This document shows positions 58,832-64,000 of a DNA stretch of 64,000 bases, in pieces. Each line of letters starts with the position of its first letter. Within the stretch, counting starts at the first letter, position 1. The stretch covers positions 124,001 through 188,000 of the forward strand of contig CAVVCU010000008.1 in NCBI GenBank assembly GCA_963746825.1. Reading direction: 5' to 3'. The stretch comes from JACVRW01 sp963746825 (lineage in GTDB: Bacteria; Actinomycetota; Thermoleophilia; Solirubrobacterales; Thermoleophilaceae). The position numbers were made by a program, and so were the translations under genes. The notes below the pieces were generated by a model. That model saw nothing but the letters and a program-made list of their open reading frames with translations, did not search any database and had not been told where the DNA came from.

Positions 58832-59311
58832 ATGAACGAACTGAGCGAGATCGGCCCGGTTCAGCTCATGTCGGTGGGCTTCGATCCGGGCGCGGACTTC
58901 CAGGGACGGATCGCCGACGAGCTGGCGAGGCTGGAGGGCGAGCGGACCATTCGGGTCCTCGACCTGCTCTTCGTAGCCAAGGACACGGACTCGGACGAGC
59001 TGGTGGTGCTCGAGCACCAGGAGGAGAACAGCGGCGCGGTCCTCGGTGCTCTGCTGGGGTTGAAGCTCGAGGGGGAGGACGAGCACTCGTTCGGGCTGAC
59101 GGCCGCGGAGATAGAGGAGATGGGCGCTTCCCTCCCGCCCGGAGGCTCGGCCGGCCTGATCCTGATCGAGCACGTCTGGGCCCGCGGGCTCAAGCACGCT
59201 GTTCGAGAAGCGGGCGGCCGGAGCCTCGGAGACAGCTTCCTCACTCCCGAGACCGTGGCCGCGATGGAGCCGCAGCTGGCCGCGCTGGCCCAGCGCATTC
59301 GAGCAAGCTGA
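58832..59311 (+). CDS. DUF1269/DUF6325-like cytoplasmic protein
   Basis: A 159-residue protein with an EIGPVQLMSVGFD start and repeats of the pattern seen in DUF1269/DUF6325 proteins (RVLDLLFVAKDTDSDELVVL, then GLILIEHVWARGLKHAV). Acidic, no membrane helix. Such proteins are common near small membrane proteins; function unknown. It follows RDD by 34 bases. Confidence 0.7.
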   Translation: MNELSEIGPVQLMSVGFDPGADFQGRIADELARLEGERTIRVLDLLFVAKDTDSDELVVLEHQEENSGAVLGALLGLKLEGEDEHSFGLTAAEIEEMGASLPPGGSAGLILIEHVWARGLKHAVREAGGRSLGDSFLTPETVAAMEPQLAALAQRIRAS

Positions 59312-59332
59312 GGATCATCCAGCCGGCTGAGC

Positions 59333-60010
59333 ATGCAGGTCCTGCTGCTGGCGCTGGACGCGGCGCTCTATCCCACTCTGCTGGCCGCCGTCGTCATCCT
59401 GCTCTCGCAGCCGCGCCGCCTGGCGCTCCTGTCGGCTTATCTCGCCGGGGGTCTGACGATCAGCATCGGAGTCGGACTGGGGCTCGTTTACGTCTTCGAG
59501 CGCTCGGGTGCCCTGACCAGCAGCCGGTCAGGACTGAGCTGGATCGCCGACCTCGTGGGCGGCGGCCTGGCGCTGCTGCTCGCCCTGGCGCTCGTCACGC
59601 GCGCCGACGCGCGCGTTCTCGAGCGGCGCAGGGCCGGGCGGCCCGCCCAGGATGTCGAGCACAAGGAGCCGTGGTCGCGGCGCCTGCTCGCCCGCGGCTC
59701 CGTACCGGTGGTCTTCCTCTCCGCCCTGGCGATCAACCTTCCGGGATTGGCCTATCTCATCGCCCTCAAGGACATTGCGGCGGCGCAGTTCTCCACCGCT
59801 ACCGCAGTTTCGGTCGTCGTCGCGTTCAACCTCATCATGTTTCTGCTTGCGGAGATCCCGCTGCTGGGGCTCACGGTCGCCCCTGAGCGCACGGACCGGC
59901 TTGTACGCCGGCTCAACGATTGGTTCTCGAGAAACGGCCGCCGCATCGCCGTCGTACTGAGCGCGGCCCTGGGCGCCTTTCTCGTGACCCGCGGCATCGC
60001 GCACTCCTGA
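59333..60010 (+). CDS. GAP-family (Sap/LysE-superfamily) membrane protein
   Basis: A 225-residue protein with six hydrophobic segments resembling the GAP family: ALDAALYPTLLAAVVILLSQ, SVPVVFLSALAINLPGLAYL and FNLIMFLLAEIPLLGLTVAP. Distantly paralogous to the gene at 53497-54150. Likely a transporter of unknown substrate. Last of the plus-strand set, ending 5 bases before the convergent arylsulfatase stop. Confidence 0.72.
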   Translation: MQVLLLALDAALYPTLLAAVVILLSQPRRLALLSAYLAGGLTISIGVGLGLVYVFERSGALTSSRSGLSWIADLVGGGLALLLALALVTRADARVLERRRAGRPAQDVEHKEPWSRRLLARGSVPVVFLSALAINLPGLAYLIALKDIAAAQFSTATAVSVVVAFNLIMFLLAEIPLLGLTVAPERTDRLVRRLNDWFSRNGRRIAVVLSAALGAFLVTRGIAHS

Positions 60011-60014
60011 GTGC

Positions 60015-62357
60015 TCACTCCCGGGCGAACAGCGCCGCGGCCTCCTTGGCCAGGTCTACGAAGGGCTCACCGCTGACGTCGACGAACACCCGCTCGACCG
60101 TGCCCCCGACGAACGGCCACGGCGAGACACCCGGGTAGTCGTCGGTCACCGCCTCGCCTCCGTCCTTGGCGACGTTGAGCCCCTCGCCGGCCAGCGAGAA
60201 CTTGCCCGGCTGGGTCCTGATCTCCCCTTCCCCGACCTTGTCGTCGTTGATGTAGAGGCTCAGGGCGCCCTCGGTGGGCATCGTCTCTCCCCGCTTCTCG
60301 AAGGCGGCCGACAGCACGACGTGACCTGTCGGGATCGTCTCGCTCGACTCGACGATCTGCTCCATGATGCCGACCCAGTTGTAGACGTACTTGAGCCTGC
60401 CGTCCTTGACGTACAGGGCGTGGCCGCCGAAGCGCGCGCCCTGGGAGAACAGCACACCGCCGGCCTCCTGGGTGTCGACCATCACCTCGGCGGCGATCGT
60501 GTAGGACCGGTTGCGGATGTTGGGGGCCGCCGACTCGGGCACCTCGGCGCAGCCCGGATAGTAGGTGTAGCGGTTGCGTGGCTTTGACACCTGCGGGCGC
60601 GGCGTCGTCAGGATGGCCACCGCGTCGCGCGACTCCAGCGGGAGCGCGTGGTACCTGCCCGCCTCCGACCACCACAACGCGATCAGCTCCTGCAGCCTGC
60701 CCGGCTCCTCGGCCGCGAGGTCGTGACATTCGCTGGGATCCAGCTCTGTATTGAACAACTCCCACTGCTGCCCGGCGAAGTCCGCCCATGCGTTGGGTGA
60801 GGCAGGCGAGAGCGCAGCCGCCTTCCAGCCCTGATGCCAGATCGCGCGCGTGCCGAGCATGGAGAAGAACTGCGTCTGCTTACCGGTCTGTGCCTGAGCA
60901 TCGTCGAGAGACGCGGCGAAGCTGACGCCCTCGAGCGGGTGCTGGACGTGGCCCTTGACTGTCTCGGGCAGCTCGAGACCGAGGCAGTCGTACAGCGTCG
61001 GCACGATGTCGACCGCGTGGGTGTACTGCCGGCGCACCTCGCCCGCTCCGGCAAACTCGCTCGGCCAGGACACGATCATCGGATCCGCGGTCCCGCCCTC
61101 GTAGTTGCTGTAGCGCTTCCACATCTTGAACGGCGTGTTGAAGGCCCACGCCCAGCCGGTCGGATAGTGGTTGTAGGTCCTCGGGCCTCCGAGGTCGTCG
61201 AGGTACTTGAGGTTCTCCTCCATGGTGTCGGGGACACCGTTGAAGAGCTTGTTCTCGTTGACCGAGCCGTTCGGCCCACCCTCGCCCGACGCTCCGTTGT
61301 CGGACACGAGCACGACGATCGTGTTGTCGAGCTGCTCGGTGTCCTCGAGGTAGTCGAGCAACCGGCCAAGCTCGTGGTCGGTGTGGCTGAGGAAGCCCGC
61401 ATACACCTCCGCCATCCGGCAGAACAGCCGCCGCTCGTCGTCGGAGAGCGAGTCCCACGGACGCACCGTGTCGAGCTCCGGCCACGACTGGCCCTCGCCT
61501 CCGGCGTCCGCGTACGGGTTGATGGGGGAGAGCTCGGCGCCGTCGGGCAGGAGGCCCATCTTCTGCTGGCGCTCGAACACGAGCTCGCGGAAGCGCTCGT
61601 AGCCCATGTCGAACTTGCCCTTGTACTTCTCGGTCCACTCCTTGGGCACGTGGTGGGGCGCGTGGCAGGCCCCCGGCGCGTAGTAGAGGAAGAACGGCTT
61701 GTCCGGCGCCACCGCCTTGGCGTCGCGAATGAAGCCCAACGCCCGGTCGGTGATGTCGGTGGTGAAGTGGTAGCCCTCCTCAGGGGACTTGGGCTGCTCG
61801 ACGGGGTGGTTGTCGTAACAGAGGTCCGGATACCACTGGTTGGTCTCCGCGCCCAGGAATCCGTAGAAGCGCTCGAAGCCGCGCCCGAGCGGCCACTGGT
61901 GCTTGATCGACGCCAGGTTCATCTCGTCCTCGGCACACAGATGCCACTTGCCGACCATGTAGGTGTTCCAGCCGCGCTCGCCAAGAACCTCGGGGATCGT
62001 CGCGCACTCGAACGGGATATGGGCGTTGGCGTTCGGGAAGCCCGAGGCCGCCTCCGAGATGCACGCCATGCCGTTCGTGGTGTGGTTGCGCCCGGTCAGC
62101 AGGCACGAGCGCGTGGGCGAGCACAGGGCCGTCGTATGAAAGTTCGTGTAGGAGAGCCCGCGCTCGGCAATCCGGTTGATGTTCGGCGTCTCGATCAGGC
62201 CGCCGAAGGGCTCCATGGCCGAGTACCCGACGTCGTCCAGCACGACGTAGAGGACGCTCGGGGCGCCCTCGGGTGCCGCGGGCTGCTCGTAGGGGCCCCA
62301 GTCGGGCACCGAGTCCCTGATATCGATGTTGATCGTTCCCTTGAACGGCACGGTCAC
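60015..62357 (-). CDS. Arylsulfatase (type I, formylglycine)
   Basis: A 780-residue sulfatase. The metal-binding Asp pair is in VVLDDVGYS (D41, D42) and the formylglycine motif C79-S-P-T-R83 is intact, so it needs formylglycine-generating enzyme. YMVGKWHL and VSDNGASGEGG follow, and a C-terminal beta-sandwich domain of about 200 residues. Length fits the large arylsulfatases that hydrolyse aromatic sulfate esters. No signal peptide is seen, so it may be cytoplasmic. No FGE gene is in the window. Confidence 0.92.
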   Translation of the reverse strand: MTVPFKGTINIDIRDSVPDWGPYEQPAAPEGAPSVLYVVLDDVGYSAMEPFGGLIETPNINRIAERGLSYTNFHTTALCSPTRSCLLTGRNHTTNGMACISEAASGFPNANAHIPFECATIPEVLGERGWNTYMVGKWHLCAEDEMNLASIKHQWPLGRGFERFYGFLGAETNQWYPDLCYDNHPVEQPKSPEEGYHFTTDITDRALGFIRDAKAVAPDKPFFLYYAPGACHAPHHVPKEWTEKYKGKFDMGYERFRELVFERQQKMGLLPDGAELSPINPYADAGGEGQSWPELDTVRPWDSLSDDERRLFCRMAEVYAGFLSHTDHELGRLLDYLEDTEQLDNTIVVLVSDNGASGEGGPNGSVNENKLFNGVPDTMEENLKYLDDLGGPRTYNHYPTGWAWAFNTPFKMWKRYSNYEGGTADPMIVSWPSEFAGAGEVRRQYTHAVDIVPTLYDCLGLELPETVKGHVQHPLEGVSFAASLDDAQAQTGKQTQFFSMLGTRAIWHQGWKAAALSPASPNAWADFAGQQWELFNTELDPSECHDLAAEEPGRLQELIALWWSEAGRYHALPLESRDAVAILTTPRPQVSKPRNRYTYYPGCAEVPESAAPNIRNRSYTIAAEVMVDTQEAGGVLFSQGARFGGHALYVKDGRLKYVYNWVGIMEQIVESSETIPTGHVVLSAAFEKRGETMPTEGALSLYINDDKVGEGEIRTQPGKFSLAGEGLNVAKDGGEAVTDDYPGVSPWPFVGGTVERVFVDVSGEPFVDLAKEAAALFARE

Positions 62358-62478
62358 AGGCGTTACCTCTCGTCGGGCGGTGGGTGCGTAGAGGATCGGT
62401 GGTCCACCGCGGCGCGCGCGTCATCCGATCCGGGTGATGCCGGGGACGCACCGAAGGTGATCTGATCCCGGCGACGGC

Positions 62479-63135
62479 ATGATCGGTCACGCACTCGCAT
62501 TCGCCCCCCGGCTGTCCGGTCGGCTGGTCTGGGACCGCTGGATCGCCATCGGATTCGCGGTGGGCTCGGCGTGCTTCTTCGTGGGCCCGTTCCCGGGGTT
62601 CGCCCAGCTCGCCGGCGTCGGGGCCGATGGCGCAGTCTTCTTCGCCGGCTCGATCTTCTTCACCCTGGCGGCGCTCCTCGAGCTGCGCGAGTCCACGCTG
62701 CGACTCGGGCGCTGGGCCGCGGATCCGTCGTGGTGGAGCGCGGCCGTCCAGTTCGCCGGCACCCTCCTGTTCAACCTCAGCACCTTCGAGGCGATGCAGG
62801 ACGGGTTGTCCACCACCCAGAGCAATCGGCTCGTATGGGCACCCGACGTCTTCGGCTCGACGGCCTTTCTGATCTCGGGAGTTCTCGCCTACCGCGTGGC
62901 CAACACCGCGCGCCGGCGAGCCGGCCGCCGTGACCGCGACTGGACGATGGCGGCCGTGAACCTGGCGGGGTGCGTGTTCTTCGGAATCTCGGCCCTTGCG
63001 TCCTTCGTCGTGCCGTCGACCGGATCGATACTCGACCTGGCAGCTGCCAACTGGACCACGACGCTGGGCGCGCTCTGCTTTTTCATCGGCGCCCTGCTGC
63101 TCCTACCGCGATTACACGTACCCACGGAGGTATAG
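62479..63135 (+). CDS. YrhK-domain-like multi-helix membrane protein
   Basis: A 218-residue membrane protein with about six hydrophobic segments. It contains a GSIFFTLAALLELRE segment and the WWSAAVQFAGTLLFNLSTFEAM loop typical of YrhK-like proteins. Function unknown. It stops 2 bases before the glutamate decarboxylase gene and shares its strand, so the two are probably co-transcribed. Confidence 0.72.
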   Translation: MIGHALAFAPRLSGRLVWDRWIAIGFAVGSACFFVGPFPGFAQLAGVGADGAVFFAGSIFFTLAALLELRESTLRLGRWAADPSWWSAAVQFAGTLLFNLSTFEAMQDGLSTTQSNRLVWAPDVFGSTAFLISGVLAYRVANTARRRAGRRDRDWTMAAVNLAGCVFFGISALASFVVPSTGSILDLAAANWTTTLGALCFFIGALLLLPRLHVPTEV

Positions 63136-63137
63136 CC

Positions 63138-64000
63138 ATGACGTCCGATGCCCAGCCCCTACTGAGCGAGAAGCTCGATGCTCTGGCGCATCAGTTCGGC
63201 AACCGCTTTCTGCTCGAGCCGGCGCCCGACGGGGCGCTCCCGGAGCACGGCATGCCCGCCGTCGACGCCATGCGTCTGATCGGCGAGGAGCTCGTGCTGG
63301 ACGGGATTCCGATGCGCAACCTGGCGACGTTCGTGACCACCTGGATGGAGCCGGAGGCCAAGCGGATCGTGGCCGAGAACCTGCACCGCAACTTCATCGA
63401 CCATGCCGAGTACCCGCAGACCGCCGAGATCGAGCAGCGCTGCATCCGCATGCTCGCCAGCCTGTTCAACGCCCCCGGGGAGACCACCGGTGCACGCACC
63501 CAGGGCTCGTCGGAAGCGATCATGCTCGGGGCCCTCTCGCTGAAGTGGAAGTGGCGTGGCCGGCGCGAGCAGGCCGGCAAGGACACTGCGCGCCCGAATC
63601 TCGTGTTCGGGGGCGACGTGCACGTGGTGTGGGAGAAGTTCTGCCGCTACTTCGACGTCGAGCCGCGGATCATCCCGCTGCAGCGGGACAAGTACACCAT
63701 CGGGCCCGAGGACGTGGAGCCCCATGTCGACGAGAACACGATTGGGGTGGCCGCGGTGCTGGGCACGACGTTCACCGGCCACGCGGATGACATCGCCGGC
63801 ATCAACGACCTGCTCGTTCGCCTGAAGAACGAGAAGGGACTGGACGTCCCGCTGCACGTCGACGGGGCCAGCGGTGGCTTTGTGTGGCCGTTCCTCTACC
63901 CGGACACCAAGTGGGACTTCCGGCTCGAGCAGGTGCGCTCGATCAACGCGTCAGGCCACAAGTTCGGCCTCGTCTACCCCGGCATCGGCTGGCTGGTGTT
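63138..64000 (+). CDS. gadB: Glutamate decarboxylase, N-terminal part (runs off the window)
   Basis: The first 287 residues of a PLP-dependent glutamate decarboxylase, which converts glutamate to GABA and CO2. ATG at 63138 follows GGAGG at 63126-63130. Family motifs present: NFIDHAEYPQTAEIE, GARTQGSSEAIMLG, LHVDGASGGF and the PLP-lysine segment NASGHKFGL (K275). The rest lies past the right edge. Usual role: acid resistance or GABA metabolism. Confidence 0.93.
   Translation, partial: MTSDAQPLLSEKLDALAHQFGNRFLLEPAPDGALPEHGMPAVDAMRLIGEELVLDGIPMRNLATFVTTWMEPEAKRIVAENLHRNFIDHAEYPQTAEIEQRCIRMLASLFNAPGETTGARTQGSSEAIMLGALSLKWKWRGRREQAGKDTARPNLVFGGDVHVVWEKFCRYFDVEPRIIPLQRDKYTIGPEDVEPHVDENTIGVAAVLGTTFTGHADDIAGINDLLVRLKNEKGLDVPLHVDGASGGFVWPFLYPDTKWDFRLEQVRSINASGHKFGLVYPGIGWLV

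Noticed and set aside
1..64000. Mobile element, prophage or CRISPR array
   Set aside because: No transposase, integrase, terminal repeats, phage structural genes or regularly spaced repeats were seen; only short local repeats occur.

Overview
The window is GC-rich and densely packed with genes, mostly with 1-4 nt overlaps and many GTG/TTG starts. It looks like chromosomal DNA of a high-GC actinobacterium. The combination of a six-mce operon carrying its own MlaF-type ATPase, an actinobacterial-type integration host factor (mIHF), CGNR and LAL-LuxR regulators, and several small conserved proteins suggests Thermoleophilia (Solirubrobacterales-like). That placement is inference from gene content only. 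No rRNA, tRNA, CRISPR, insertion sequence or phage gene was seen.

Layout. 0-10 kb: tail of a PucR regulator, a Baeyer-Villiger-type monooxygenase, a three-gene SDR/SRPBCC operon, an AlkZ-like protein, a DgcA-DgcN pair (proposed D-glutamate catabolism) and a large LAL-type LuxR regulator preceded by a small overlapping ORF. 10.9-27.5 kb: a long co-directional array with two YrbE/MlaE permeases, an MlaF-like ATPase with an acidic N-terminal extension, six Mce proteins, an RND/MMPL transporter, a membrane-anchored thioredoxin-fold protein, a B3/B4-domain protein, two conserved proteins and a VOC enzyme, closed by a strong hairpin. This is best read as a lipid-uptake system with accessory export and envelope functions. 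27.6-36.9 kb: mIHF divergent from pyruvate kinase, a PAP2 phosphatase, a CGNR regulator divergent from a small protein, Lrp divergent from AzlCD-EamA, and a serine-palmitoyltransferase-like enzyme divergent from a GNAT-fold protein (possible sphingolipid synthesis).

36.9-46.5 kb: a secreted glycosidase-like protein, an AlkA-like glycosylase, MsrB, a lipoprotein, and a thiamine-precursor ABC transporter under a clear TPP riboswitch; then a CoxE-like VWA protein facing a MoxR ATPase plus GH16-like gene. Six apparent single-base frameshifts fall between 39.1 and 45.3 kb (two more lie at 5.7 and 18.5 kb). The proteins continue intact in another frame each time, which suggests consensus errors more than gene decay.

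46.5-64 kb: small membrane proteins, an O-methyltransferase, citrate synthase with an MFS exporter, a zinc-ribbon protein, a Tat-exported bicovalent-flavin oxidase, an operon with GAP, DUF2203 and EVE proteins, two sulfatase-superfamily proteins (one with Thr in place of the formylglycine residue), an RDD protein, a second GAP protein, and the start of glutamate decarboxylase at the right edge.
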